Below, piece after piece: positions 43,281 through 52,216 of a stretch of 64,000 nt of DNA. Origin of the DNA: Streptomyces sp. 846.5 (lineage in GTDB: Bacteria > Actinomycetota > Actinomycetes > Streptomycetales > Streptomycetaceae); the NCBI RefSeq assembly GCF_004365705.1, contig NZ_SOBN01000002.1, forward strand, positions 1,426,001 to 1,490,000, in the 5' to 3' direction. The notes below the pieces were generated by a model. The model was not told the DNA's origin. It worked only from the letters and a program-made list of their open reading frames with translations, and searched no databases. The position numbers were made by a program, and so were the translations under genes. Each line of letters begins with the position of its first letter. Within the stretch, counting starts at the first letter, position 1.

Positions 43281-43883
43281 GTGATAGCGATGACGACCCA
43301 GCGCGAAGAGATCCTCGTCGCGGCCCTGGAGGTGTACGCCGAGCGCGGCTACCGGGGGACCTCGCTCGACACGGTCGCCGAGCGCGTCGGGCTGACCAGA
43401 CAGGGCCTGCTGCACCACTTCCCGAGCAAGAAGAAGCTGCTCATCGCGCTGCTCCAGTTCCGGGAGGACCGCAGCCGCGAGCACCTGGCCGCCGACCACG
43501 CGGACAAGGACTGGCCGAGCCAGCTCGCCGAGGCGGTGGCCTTCGACCACCAGAATCCGGTGCTGGCCGAGGTGCACAGCGTGCTGCTGGCCGACAGCAT
43601 CACCGGGAGCGACCCGGACCAGCAGTACCTCCACGACCACCAGCAGCTCCTGCAGGATCGTACGATCGCGCTGTTCACCCAGCGCTACGGCCCGCGGCTG
43701 CCCAACGGTCTGACCGCGGAGGCCGCGGCGACGGCCGTGCTGGCGCTGGTCGAGGGGATGCAGATCCAGTGGCTGCTGGAGCCGGAGCAGACGGACTATC
43801 CGGCGATCATGCGGGATGTGATGTCCGTACTGCTGGGGTCCCCCGCCGAACGTCCCCCGACCGAGAGCCCCAGGTCCCAATGA
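43281..43883 (+). CDS. TetR-family transcriptional regulator
   Basis: 200 aa from the GTG at 43281 (GGGAGGG 6 nt upstream); ATG 43290 is an alternative. HTH: TSLDTVAERVGLTRQGLLHHFPSKKKLL. The C-terminal part is TetR_C-like and all-helical. No GAGAAT site precedes it. It is the second candidate for the regulon's repressor. Its 3' end overlaps the convergent hydrolase-like gene by 77 bp. Confidence 0.9.
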   Translation: MIAMTTQREEILVAALEVYAERGYRGTSLDTVAERVGLTRQGLLHHFPSKKKLLIALLQFREDRSREHLAADHADKDWPSQLAEAVAFDHQNPVLAEVHSVLLADSITGSDPDQQYLHDHQQLLQDRTIALFTQRYGPRLPNGLTAEAAATAVLALVEGMQIQWLLEPEQTDYPAIMRDVMSVLLGSPAERPPTESPRSQ

Positions 43884-44565
43884 AGGCGGCCATCGCCGCG
43901 AGGGCCTCCGAGCGAAGGCTCGTCGCGTCCGGCCGGACGTGCAGGTCCACCGTGACCCCGGAGCGGGCCGCGCGGTTGGCGAACTCCACCGAGTCGTCGA
44001 GCAGCGGATCGGTGCCCGCCACCAGAAGCTGGACCGGCGGCAGCCCGTGCAGATTGGCGAGCAGCGGGCTCAGCAGCGGGTTGGTCGGTGCGGTGCCCGC
44101 CGCATAGCGCTCGGCCCAGCGTCCGAGTTCGGCCACGTCGAAGGTGGGATCGGCGGTCGCGTTCAGCTGCAGGCTGGGCGCCTGCATGGTGAGGTCGAGC
44201 AGGGCCGAGACCAGCACCCCGCACTGCGGCGGCGGCTCGCCGAGATCCCGCAGCCGCAGCAGCAGGGCGGCCGCCAGCCCCGCCCCCTGTCGCTCCCCCA
44301 CCACGGCCACCGGACCCTGGGTCCGGCAGTAGTCGTAGGCGGAGTGGACGTCCTCCAGTGCGGCGGGGAAGGCGGTCCGGTAGCGCGGGCAGACGACGAC
44401 CGCCGCGGTGCTCAGGGCGAGGCGCTCGGCCAGGCCGGGGGCCGGCTCCAGCGCGCCGGAGAGCCTCCGGTCACCGGGGAGGTAGAGGACGACCGTTTCG
44501 GTGGGGTTCGGCGGACGCACGACCACGCCGACCGATCCCGTCTCGACCCGTGTCTCACTTCGCAC
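43807..44565 (-). CDS. Alpha/beta-hydrolase-fold protein without a catalytic triad
   Basis: 252 aa, related to the HSL/fold-3 family by layout (VVVCPRYRTAFPAALEDVHSAYDYCRTQG, LPPVQLLVAGTDPLLDDSVEFANRA). The nucleophile elbow G-D-S-A-G is replaced by G-E-R-Q-G, the HGGG oxyanion motif by LPGDRRLSG, and the C-terminal His-Gly-Phe by PDATSL. It is therefore probably a non-catalytic pseudo-enzyme. The last residues (GSRSGDVRRGTPAVRTSHPA) run into the TetR gene on the other strand. Confidence 0.78.
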   Translation of the reverse strand: MRSETRVETGSVGVVVRPPNPTETVVLYLPGDRRLSGALEPAPGLAERLALSTAAVVVCPRYRTAFPAALEDVHSAYDYCRTQGPVAVVGERQGAGLAAALLLRLRDLGEPPPQCGVLVSALLDLTMQAPSLQLNATADPTFDVAELGRWAERYAAGTAPTNPLLSPLLANLHGLPPVQLLVAGTDPLLDDSVEFANRAARSGVTVDLHVRPDATSLRSEALAAMAAFIGTWGSRSGDVRRGTPAVRTSHPA

Positions 44566-45274
44566 GCGACATCACTCCGTCCACTGCCTGCCAGTGCTCG
44601 TCGGCCACCCACAGCTGCGCGAAGAGCCGCGCCGCCTCCTCGGCCGATCCGTCTCCGGTGATGACCTTCTTGACCGCCTGCGCCGGGGCGTTGGCGAGCG
44701 ATCTGGCCAGTGCGCGCCAGCCCTGGTCGAAGGCGGCCCGTGGCAGCACCTGGTCCAGCAGCCCGACGCGTTGGGCCTCGGCGGCGTCGAGCATGGTCCC
44801 GGCGCCCGCGAGGAGCAGCGCGCGTCCTCGGCCGACCAGTGCCGCGAGCCGCTCGGCGCCGCCCCAGGCAGGCATGATCGCGAGCGTCACCTGGGTGAAG
44901 CCGATCCTGATGTCGTCGGCGGCCACCCGGATGTCGGCGGCCAGGGCGACTTCGGCCCCACCCCCGAGGGCGTGTCCGTTCAGGGCCGCGATCACCGGGC
45001 CGGGGAAGGCCGCCAGCCGGTCGCAGATCCCCCTCATCCGCAGGGCCATGGCCATCGCTTCCTCCTCGGTCCGGATCGCCGCGAGTTCCTTGAGGTCGCC
45101 GCCCGAGACGAAGGCCCGGTCGCCGGCGCCCGTGATGACCAGGGCCCGGGCTCCCTCCGCCGCGTCGAGAGCCTTGTCGAGCTCGTCCATGGTGCTCAGC
45201 GCGATGGCGTTACGGGCCTGCGGGCGGTTGATGGTGACGACGGCCAGCCCTTGGTCCAGCTCCAGCTCTACCAT
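44555..45274 (-). CDS. Enoyl-CoA hydratase/decarboxylase family protein
   Basis: 239 aa from the ATG at 45274 (GGAGAAG just upstream); a longer start at 45325 would read through the operator and is rejected. FVSGGDLKEL and LGGGAEVALAADI give the first Glu; the second Glu position is Gln (FTQVTLAIMPAWGG). This pattern occurs in methylmalonyl-CoA-decarboxylase-like and related crotonases. It overlaps the hydrolase-like gene by 11 bp. Confidence 0.87.
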   Translation of the reverse strand: MVELELDQGLAVVTINRPQARNAIALSTMDELDKALDAAEGARALVITGAGDRAFVSGGDLKELAAIRTEEEAMAMALRMRGICDRLAAFPGPVIAALNGHALGGGAEVALAADIRVAADDIRIGFTQVTLAIMPAWGGAERLAALVGRGRALLLAGAGTMLDAAEAQRVGLLDQVLPRAAFDQGWRALARSLANAPAQAVKKVITGDGSAEEAARLFAQLWVADEHWQAVDGVMSRAK

Positions 45275-45292
45275 GCAGGCTTCTCCGAATGA

Positions 45293-45329
45293 GAGATGAG
45301 CATTCTCGTTATGAGCGAACATCATATTC
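45293..45329. promoter_or_regulatory. Tandem operator of the GAGAAT regulon, hydratase promoter
   Basis: GAGATG-AGC-ATTCTC at 45293-45307 (10 of 12) and GCGAAC-ATC-ATATTC at 45315-45329 (8 of 12), centres 22 bp apart, upstream of the minus-strand gene starting at 45274. Confidence 0.65.
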
Positions 45330-45366
45330 GTCGACGGCTTCCGCAGTCCAGACCGTTGCGCCCCGC

Positions 45367-46368
45367 TCAGTCCTCGTAGACGACGGTGACGTGCGGCGTC
45401 ACCGGCTCGCCCTGGCAGGTGAGGATCCAGCCGTCGGCGATCTCGTCCTCCTCCAGCGCGTTGTTCACCCGCATCCGGGCCTTGCCCTCGGTGATCTGGG
45501 CGATGCAGGTGGCGCAGTTCCCCGACTCGCAGGAGAAGGGCGGCGCGAGGCCGGCCCGGCGCGCGCTCTCCAGCAGGGTCTCGTTGGAGTGCTGGGAGAC
45601 GGTGTGCCGCTTGCCGGAGAGGACGATGGAGACCGTGCCGTCCAGTTCGGCGTCCGTGGAGTCTCCTTCCGTGGAGTCATCCACTTCGGCCGGGGCGGCG
45701 AAGCGCTCGGCGAAGATCCGTTCGGGATCGGCGCCATGGGCCAGCAGTGCATGCTCCGTCAGCTCCATGAAGGGCGCCGGACCGCAGAGGTAGAAGTCCG
45801 CACCGCGGTCGCCCCCGACAAAGTCGCGCACCTGGTCCTCGGTGACGAATCCGGACTGGTCGTCCAGGTGGTGCCGGATCTCGAAGCGGGTCGGGTACTG
45901 CCGGGCCAGCTCGTCCATCGCGGGCCCGAAGATGACCGAGTCGGCGTCCCGGTCGGCCGCCAGCACCCGGACCCGTCTGGTCGTCGTCGCCAGCGCGGTC
46001 TTGACCAGGGACAGGATCGGCGTGATGCCGCTGCCCCCGCTGAACGCCAGCAGCGGCGCGGGGGTCTCCCGCAGGCAGAAGAGTCCGGTGGGCCGCGTGG
46101 TCTCGATGACGTCGCCGGGCTGCAGATGGTCGTGCATCCAGTTGGAGACGAGACCGCCGGGGACCCGCTTCACCGTCGTCATCAGCTCGGTGTCGGTGTC
46201 CGGGGAGCTCGACATCGAGTAGCTGCGCAGCGTGTCGCAGACCTTGACCGTCAGGAACTGTCCGGCCCGGTAGGGATAAGGGACATCGAGCACATACGTG
46301 CGCGTGTCGTCTGTCTCCTGGATGATTCGGGTAATTCGGGCCGGGTAAAGCCCATGGTCTCGTCCCAT
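45367..46368 (-). CDS. KshB/PaaE-like oxygenase reductase (FAD, NAD, [2Fe-2S])
   Basis: 333 aa. The FAD domain has LRSYSMSSSPDTD, the NAD domain has AFSGGSGITPILSLVK and FYLCGPAPFM, and the C-terminal plant-type ferredoxin has FSCESGNCATCIAQ plus a distal Cys (ILTCQGEP). This is the domain order of KshB, the reductase of 3-ketosteroid 9alpha-hydroxylase. There is no oxygenase next to it; the Rieske protein at 59 shares its operator type and is the likely partner (inference). There is no good ribosome site; the transcript may be leaderless. Confidence 0.92.
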   Translation of the reverse strand: MGRDHGLYPARITRIIQETDDTRTYVLDVPYPYRAGQFLTVKVCDTLRSYSMSSSPDTDTELMTTVKRVPGGLVSNWMHDHLQPGDVIETTRPTGLFCLRETPAPLLAFSGGSGITPILSLVKTALATTTRRVRVLAADRDADSVIFGPAMDELARQYPTRFEIRHHLDDQSGFVTEDQVRDFVGGDRGADFYLCGPAPFMELTEHALLAHGADPERIFAERFAAPAEVDDSTEGDSTDAELDGTVSIVLSGKRHTVSQHSNETLLESARRAGLAPPFSCESGNCATCIAQITEGKARMRVNNALEEDEIADGWILTCQGEPVTPHVTVVYED

Positions 46369-46372
46369 GTAT

Positions 46373-46409
46373 GGAATTTATCTTCTCTTGCTGAGAGAGT
46401 GCAATTCTC
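46373..46409. promoter_or_regulatory. Tandem operator of the GAGAAT regulon, reductase / ligase divergent promoter
   Basis: GGAATT-TAT-CTTCTC at 46373-46387 (8 of 12) and GAGAGT-GCA-ATTCTC at 46395-46409 (11 of 12), centres 22 bp apart. The weak copy touches the reductase start and the strong copy is 24 bp before the ligase start. Confidence 0.72.
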
Positions 46410-46433
46410 AACGTCGAGGAAGGAGCTCTCGTC

Positions 46434-47978
46434 ATGCGAAAGATCCCCGCCGAGCTGGTGCAGCGCTACGAGGCGGAGGGCTGGTGGACCCAGGACACCA
46501 TCGGCGACCTGCTGGCCCGCGGCCTGGAGGCCGCACCGGGGACCGTCTTCCGGGTGCACTCGGCCGTGCGGCCCTGGGAGGGGACCTTCGGCGAGGTCGA
46601 ACGCATCGCACGCCGGCTGGCCGGCGGGCTGCGCGAACGCGGCGTCGGCCCGGGTGACACCGTGGCGTTCCAGCTGCCCAACTGGATGGAGGCCGCCGCG
46701 GTCTTCTGGGCCTCGGCGCTGCTGGGGGCGGTCGTGGTGCCCATCGTGCACTTCTACGGGCGCAAGGAGGTCGGCTACATCCTGGACTCCGTCGCGCCGA
46801 AGGTCTTCGTCACGGCCGAGCGGTTCGGGCGGATGGAGTACCAGCCCGGGCTGAGCGCGCAGGTGCCGGTGGTCGGCGTGGTGGGGCGGGACTTCGACGA
46901 ACTGCTCAGCGCCGAGCCCATGTCCGGCGTCCTCCGGACCGACCCGGCCGCCCCCGCCCTGATCGCCTTCACCTCCGGCACCACCCGCGACCCCAAGGGC
47001 GTCGTCCACAGCCACCAGACCCTCGGGTACGAGACGCGCCAGCTCGCCGACTTCTACCCGCCCGACCGGGGCAGCCAGCTGACCTCGGCGCCGGTCGGGC
47101 ACTTCATCGGCATGGTGAACGCCTTCCTGATCCCGGTGCTGGACGGCTCACCGGTGAATCTCGCCGACACCTGGGACCCGGGGCAGGCACTGGAGCTGAT
47201 GACGCGTGACGGACTCACCGTGGGCGGCGGCGCGGCCTACTACATGACCAGCCTGCTCGACCACCCCGACTTCACCTCCGGACACCTGGCGCACATGAAG
47301 TACGCCGGACTCGGCGGTGCTTCGGTCCCGACCTCGGTCACCACCCGGCTGGAGGCCCTCGGCATCACCGCCTTCCGCTCCTACGGCAGCACCGAGCACC
47401 CGTCCATCACCGGCTCGCTGCACACCGCGCCCGAGCGCAAGCGGCTGTACACCGACGGGAACGCGCTGCCCGGCGTGGAGTTCCGGCTGGAGTGCGACGG
47501 CGAGATCCTCAGCCGGGGCCCTGACCTGTGCCTCGGCTACACCGACCCGGCCCTGACCGAGAGCGTCTTCGACACCGAGGGCTGGTACCACACCGGGGAC
47601 ATCGGCGTGGTCGACCAGGACGGCTACCTCACCATCACCGACCGCAAGGCCGACATCATCATCCGCGGCGGCGAGAACATCAGCGCGGTGGAGGTCGAGG
47701 AACTGCTGCTCGCCATGGACGGCGTGGCCGAGGCCGCCGTGGTCGCCGCCCCCGACGTCCGGCTCGGCGAGCACGCCGCGGCCGTCGTACGGCTGCGGCC
47801 CGGCCACCCCGCGCCGACCATCGACGCCATCCGCGCCCACCTCGAACAGGCGGGCCTGGCACGGCAGAAGTGGCCGGAGGAGCTGCACGCCGTCGACGAC
47901 TTCCCGCGCACCGCGAGCGGCAAGATCCAGAAGTTTCTTCTCCGTCAGGACATTGCAGTGCGACGTAGCGGAGAATAA
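46434..47978 (+). CDS. Acyl-CoA ligase (AMP-forming)
   Basis: 514 aa. ANL motifs are AFTSGTTRDPKGVVHSH, RSYGSTEHPS, GWYHTGDIGVVDQDGYLTITDRKADIIIRGGENISAVEVE and the C-terminal PRTASGKIQKFLLR with the transfer Lys. It resembles cyclohexanecarboxylate-type and FadD13-like ligases more than the two FadD3-like ones, so it probably activates an earlier intermediate or the starting acid. Strong AGGAAGGAG. The last codons form the left arm of the next operator. Confidence 0.9.
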   Translation: MRKIPAELVQRYEAEGWWTQDTIGDLLARGLEAAPGTVFRVHSAVRPWEGTFGEVERIARRLAGGLRERGVGPGDTVAFQLPNWMEAAAVFWASALLGAVVVPIVHFYGRKEVGYILDSVAPKVFVTAERFGRMEYQPGLSAQVPVVGVVGRDFDELLSAEPMSGVLRTDPAAPALIAFTSGTTRDPKGVVHSHQTLGYETRQLADFYPPDRGSQLTSAPVGHFIGMVNAFLIPVLDGSPVNLADTWDPGQALELMTRDGLTVGGGAAYYMTSLLDHPDFTSGHLAHMKYAGLGGASVPTSVTTRLEALGITAFRSYGSTEHPSITGSLHTAPERKRLYTDGNALPGVEFRLECDGEILSRGPDLCLGYTDPALTESVFDTEGWYHTGDIGVVDQDGYLTITDRKADIIIRGGENISAVEVEELLLAMDGVAEAAVVAAPDVRLGEHAAAVVRLRPGHPAPTIDAIRAHLEQAGLARQKWPEELHAVDDFPRTASGKIQKFLLRQDIAVRRSGE

Positions 47979-48007
47979 GGTTCTCTTATTCAGCGAAGGA
48001 GGATCTC
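47971..48007. promoter_or_regulatory. GAGAAT-regulon operator overlapping a stop codon, amidohydrolase operon
   Basis: GAGAAT-AAG-GTTCTC at 47971-47985 (11 of 12); its TAA is the ligase stop. A second copy GCGAAG-GAG-GATCTC at 47993-48007 (8 of 12) is centred 22 bp downstream but coincides with the ribosome site AAGGAGG, so that match may be accidental. Confidence 0.6.
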
Positions 48008-49189
48008 ATGCCATCACGCGAGCTGCCGTACCCGCTCTTCGACGCGGACAACCACCTGTACGAGACCGAGGACGCGCTCACCCGGTACCTGCCCGAGCGG
48101 TACCGGTCCGCCATCCAGTACCCGGTGGTGAACGGCCGCAAGAAGATCGCGGTGCTCGGCCAGATCAGTGACTACATCCCCAACCCCACCTTCGAGGTGG
48201 TGGCCCGGCCGGGAGCGTGGGAGCAGTACTTCCGCGAGGGCAACCCGGACGGCAAGTCGCACCGGGAGCTCTTCGGAGAGCCGATGAAGTCGATACCGGC
48301 GTTCCGTGAGCCGGCGCCCCGACTGGAGCTGATGGACGAGATGGGGATCCAGCGGACGCTGATGTTCCCCACCCTGGCCAGCCTGGTCGAGGAGCGGATG
48401 CGGGACGAGCCCGAGCTGATCCACGCCGTCGTGCACTCGCTCAACCAGTGGCTGTACGAGACCTGGGGCTTCAACCACAAGGACCGGATCTACACCACCC
48501 CGGTGATCAGCCTGCCGATCCTGGACAAGGCCATCGCCGAGCTGGAGTGGTGCCTGGAGCGCGGCGCCCGGGCGATCCTGGTCCGGCCCGCCCCGGTGCC
48601 CGGCTACGGCGGCTCGCGGTCGTTCGCGCTGCCGGAGTTCGACCCTTTCTGGAAGCGCGTCGAGCAGGCGGGCGTCCTGGTGGCGATGCACTCCTCCGAC
48701 AGCGGCTACTCCCGCTACTCCAACGACTGGGAGGGCAAGGGGCAGGAGATGCGGCCCTTTGAGGCCCAGGTCTTCCGGATGATGAACGAGTGGCGTCCGG
48801 TCACCGACGCGGTCTCCTCCTGGGTCTGCCACGGCGCGCTGTTCCGCTTCCCCGAGCTCAAGGTCTCGGTCATCGAGAACGGCTCGTCCTGGCTGGTGCC
48901 GCTGCTCGACCAGCTCGCCAGTGTCTACAAGAAGCAGCCGCGGGGCTTCCTCGGCGACCCGGTCGAGGCGGTCCGGACCCGGATCCACATCAGCCCGTTC
49001 TGGGAGGAGGACATGCACGAGCTGGCCGGCGTCGTCGGCGTCGAACGGGTGCTGTTCGGCTCCGACTGGCCGCACCCCGAGGGACTGGCCGACCCGGTCA
49101 CCTACGTCGACACGCTCTCGAAGTTCGACGAGGCGGACCAAGCCAAGATCATGGGTGGCAACCTCGCCCGGCTGATCTCGGAATGCTGA
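48008..49189 (+). CDS. Amidohydrolase-2 family metal hydrolase
   Basis: 393 aa. The N-terminus YPLFDADNHLYET supplies D-x-D-N-H in the metal-site position. Other active-site segments are VLVAMHSSDSGYSRY and VLFGSDWPHPEGLADP. It belongs to the same fold as 31844 but is clearly diverged; such proteins occur in sterol-type catabolic clusters. It is the first gene of a six-gene unit to 54701. Confidence 0.9.
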   Translation: MPSRELPYPLFDADNHLYETEDALTRYLPERYRSAIQYPVVNGRKKIAVLGQISDYIPNPTFEVVARPGAWEQYFREGNPDGKSHRELFGEPMKSIPAFREPAPRLELMDEMGIQRTLMFPTLASLVEERMRDEPELIHAVVHSLNQWLYETWGFNHKDRIYTTPVISLPILDKAIAELEWCLERGARAILVRPAPVPGYGGSRSFALPEFDPFWKRVEQAGVLVAMHSSDSGYSRYSNDWEGKGQEMRPFEAQVFRMMNEWRPVTDAVSSWVCHGALFRFPELKVSVIENGSSWLVPLLDQLASVYKKQPRGFLGDPVEAVRTRIHISPFWEEDMHELAGVVGVERVLFGSDWPHPEGLADPVTYVDTLSKFDEADQAKIMGGNLARLISEC

Positions 49190-49196
49190 ACATCAA

Positions 49197-50624
49197 ATGA
49201 CATGGGAGACCATCCCGGGGATGGTGCTGAGCGCGGCCGACCGCTTCGGCGACGCCGAGGCCGTGGTGGACGGCCCGCTCCGGCTCACCTTCACCGACCT
49301 GGTCGACCGGGTCCGGGTGGCCGCCGGAGCGTTCGCGTCGGCCGGGATCGAACGCGGCGACCGGGTGGCGATCTGGGCGCCCAACTCCGCCGAATGGATC
49401 ACCGCGGCCTTCGGCCTGCTCACCGCGGGCGGCGTGCTGGTCCCGGTCAACACCCGCTTCAAGGCGGACGAGGCGCAGGACATCATCCGCCGCAGCGGCG
49501 CCAGGGCCGTGCTGGTCCAGAGCGGCTTCCTGGGACAGGACTACCCGGCCCCGCCCGGGGTGCCGGTGATCGACCTGAAGTCGGACTTCCTCGCCAGCGG
49601 CTCGCCGTTCCAGCGCGAGGTGCTCGGCACCGACGTCTGCGACATCATGTTCACCTCGGGGACCAGCGGACGCCCCAAGGGCGTGATGATGAACCACGCC
49701 CAGACGCTGCGGCTGTACGCGGAGTGGTGCGACCTGGCCGATCTGCGGCAGGGCGACCGGTATCTGACGGTCAATCCGTACTTCCACATCTTCGGCTACA
49801 AGGCTGGCTGCATCGCCTCGCTGATCCGCGGCGCGACCATCCTCCCGGTGCCGGTCTTCGACGTGGACCAGGTGCTCGACCTGGTGGAGCGGGAGAAGGT
49901 CACGGTGCTGCCGGGACCGCCCACGCTCTACCACTCGCTGCTGGCCGCGCCGGGCGGACACGACCTGTCCTCGCTCCGGGTGGCCGTGACCGGGTCCGCC
50001 GACATCCCGGTCGAGCTCATCCGACGGATCGTCAGCGAGCTGCCGTTCCGGTCGGTGATGACCGGCTACGGCCTGACCGAGGCCGGGACCGCCACCGCGT
50101 CCAGGCCCGGCGACTCCTTCGAGTCCATCGCGACCACGGTCGGCACCCCCTGCGACGGCGTCGAGATCCGGATCGCGGACGACGCCGAGGTGCTGGTGCG
50201 CGGCTACACCGTGATGCAGGGCTACCTTGACGATCCGTCAGCGACCGCCGAGGCCGTCGACCCGGACGGCTGGCTGCACACCGGCGACCTCGGGGCCCTC
50301 GACGACGGGGGGAGGCTGCGGATCATCGGCCGCAAGAAGGACATGTTCATCGCGGGCGGCTTCAACGCCTACCCGGCCGAGATCGAGGGCTTTCTGATGG
50401 AGCATCCGGCGGTCGCCCAGGCCGCGGTGATCGGCGTCCCCGACGAGCGGCTCGGCCAGGTCGGCAAGGCCTTCGTGGTCCGGCGCGGCCCGGTGACGGA
50501 GGAGGAGCTGATCGCCTGGAGCCGCACCCGGATGGCCGGGTTCAAGGCGCCCCGGTATGTGGACTTCCTCGACGAGCTGCCGCTGAACGCCAGCGGCAAG
50601 GTGATGAAGGACCAACTCAAGTGA
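49197..50624 (+). CDS. Acyl-CoA ligase (AMP-forming), FadD3-like
   Basis: 475 aa, compact. Motifs are MFTSGTSGRPKGVMMNH, NPYFHIFGYKAGCIASL, LPGPPTLYHSLL, MTGYGLTEAGTA, GWLHTGDLGALDDGGRLRIIGRKKDMFIAGGFNAYPAE, and NASGKVMKDQL with the transfer Lys. The wording is very near FadD3. The start is 7 bp after the amidohydrolase stop; the stop overlaps the mutase GTG. Confidence 0.9.
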   Translation: MTWETIPGMVLSAADRFGDAEAVVDGPLRLTFTDLVDRVRVAAGAFASAGIERGDRVAIWAPNSAEWITAAFGLLTAGGVLVPVNTRFKADEAQDIIRRSGARAVLVQSGFLGQDYPAPPGVPVIDLKSDFLASGSPFQREVLGTDVCDIMFTSGTSGRPKGVMMNHAQTLRLYAEWCDLADLRQGDRYLTVNPYFHIFGYKAGCIASLIRGATILPVPVFDVDQVLDLVEREKVTVLPGPPTLYHSLLAAPGGHDLSSLRVAVTGSADIPVELIRRIVSELPFRSVMTGYGLTEAGTATASRPGDSFESIATTVGTPCDGVEIRIADDAEVLVRGYTVMQGYLDDPSATAEAVDPDGWLHTGDLGALDDGGRLRIIGRKKDMFIAGGFNAYPAEIEGFLMEHPAVAQAAVIGVPDERLGQVGKAFVVRRGPVTEEELIAWSRTRMAGFKAPRYVDFLDELPLNASGKVMKDQLK

Positions 50625-52216
50625 ACGACTCCGCCCAGAACTCCTCAGCGACGCACACCTCCTCGGGCATCCCGCTCAAGTCGGTCTACGGACCGGCGGA
50701 CCGGGCCGCCGAGCCGCCCGATCCCGGCCGCTTCCCCTTCACCCGGGGCAACTACCCCTCCGGCTACCGGGGGCGGCTGTGGACCTTCCGGCAGTACTCC
50801 GGGTTCGGCACCGCCGAGGAGTCCAACCGCCGCTACCACTACCTGCTGGGGCAGGGCGGCACCGGGCTCTCGGTCGCACTGGACCTGCCCACCCAGTGCG
50901 GCTACGACTCCGACGACCCGGAGGTGAGCGAGGAGGTGGGCCGGGTCGGCGTCGCCGTGGACACCCTCGCCGACGCCGAGGTGCTGTTCGACGGCATCCC
51001 GCTGGACCGGATCAGCACCAGCTTCACCATCAACGGGACCGCCGCGATCCTGCTGGCGTTCTACGTGGCCGCCGCCGAGCGCCGGGGCATCCCCCGGGCG
51101 AAGCTCACCGGGACCATCCAGAACGACATCCTCAAGGAGTACGCCTCCCGCGGCACCTGGATCTGGCCGCCCGACCCCTCGCTGCGGCTGATCGCCGACA
51201 CCATCGAGTTCTGCGCGGCCGAGGTGCCCAGCTTCAACGCGATCTCGGTGGCCGGCGCGCACTTCCGCGACGCCGGGGCCAACGCGGTGCAGGAGATGGC
51301 CTTCACCCTGGCCGACGGGGTCACCTACTGCGACACTGTGCTGGCCCGCGGCCGGATGACGATCGAGGAGTTCGCCCCGCAGATCTCCTTCTTCTTCTAC
51401 ACCCACGGCGACTTCTTCGAGGAGATCGCCAAGTACCGTGCCGGACGTCGGCGTTGGGCGACCATCGTCCGCGAGCGCTACGGGGCGACCACCGACAAGG
51501 CGTCGATGTTCCGTTTCGGCTGCGTCGCCGGCGGCGCCTCGCTCTACGCCCCGCAGGCCCGCAACAACACCGTCCGGGTCGCCTACGAGGCGCTGGCCTC
51601 GGTGCTGGGCGGGGTCCAGTCGATGTTCACCGCCGCCTGGGACGAGCCGTTCGCGCTGCCCAGTGAGGAGTCCACCACGCTGGCCCTGCGCACCCAGCAG
51701 ATCCTGGCCCACGAGACCGGGGTGGCCAGGGTCGCGGACCCGCTCGGCGGCTCCTACTTCGTCGAGGCGCTCACCGACGCCACCGAGGCCCGGATCGTGG
51801 AGATCATGGAGGACCTGGAGCGGCACGGCGGCATGGTCCGGGCCATCGAGGACGGCTACCTGCAGGGCCTGATCGCCGACGAGGCCTACCGGATCCACCA
51901 GGACGTCGAGTCGGGGACCCGTCCGGTCGTCGGGGTCAACCGGTTCACGGCGGACGAGCCGGCTCCCGAACTCGCCACCTACGAGCTGGACGCCGAGGGC
52001 CTGGACCGGCAGCTGAAGCGGCTCGCCGACGTCAAGGCCACCCGGGACGCCGCGGCCGTCCGCACCGTTCTCGCCGACCTGGCCCGCGCCGCGGAAGGGA
52101 CCGACAACCTGATGCCCCATCTGATCGACTGCGCCAACGCCTACTGCACGGTCGGCGAGATGGTCGCCGCCCTCAAGGCGGTCTGGGGCGAGTTCCAGCA
52201 GCCGGTGGTGTTCTGA
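50621..52216 (+). CDS. B12-dependent acyl-CoA mutase, large (substrate) subunit
   Basis: 531 aa, the TIM-barrel half without a cobalamin domain. Compared by eye with P. shermanii methylmalonyl-CoA mutase: Arg87 is Cys (C93), Tyr89 is kept (Y95), Gln197 is kept (Q167), Arg207 is kept (R177), Tyr243 is Ala (A213), His244 is kept (H214). Arg207 normally binds a substrate carboxylate, so a branched dicarboxyl-CoA is possible. The PTQCGYDSD and SRGTWIWPP wording is nearer ethylmalonyl-CoA mutase than isobutyryl-CoA mutase. The substrate cannot be assigned. The GTG start overlaps the ligase stop; the small subunit follows directly. Confidence 0.92.
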   Translation: MNDSAQNSSATHTSSGIPLKSVYGPADRAAEPPDPGRFPFTRGNYPSGYRGRLWTFRQYSGFGTAEESNRRYHYLLGQGGTGLSVALDLPTQCGYDSDDPEVSEEVGRVGVAVDTLADAEVLFDGIPLDRISTSFTINGTAAILLAFYVAAAERRGIPRAKLTGTIQNDILKEYASRGTWIWPPDPSLRLIADTIEFCAAEVPSFNAISVAGAHFRDAGANAVQEMAFTLADGVTYCDTVLARGRMTIEEFAPQISFFFYTHGDFFEEIAKYRAGRRRWATIVRERYGATTDKASMFRFGCVAGGASLYAPQARNNTVRVAYEALASVLGGVQSMFTAAWDEPFALPSEESTTLALRTQQILAHETGVARVADPLGGSYFVEALTDATEARIVEIMEDLERHGGMVRAIEDGYLQGLIADEAYRIHQDVESGTRPVVGVNRFTADEPAPELATYELDAEGLDRQLKRLADVKATRDAAAVRTVLADLARAAEGTDNLMPHLIDCANAYCTVGEMVAALKAVWGEFQQPVVF

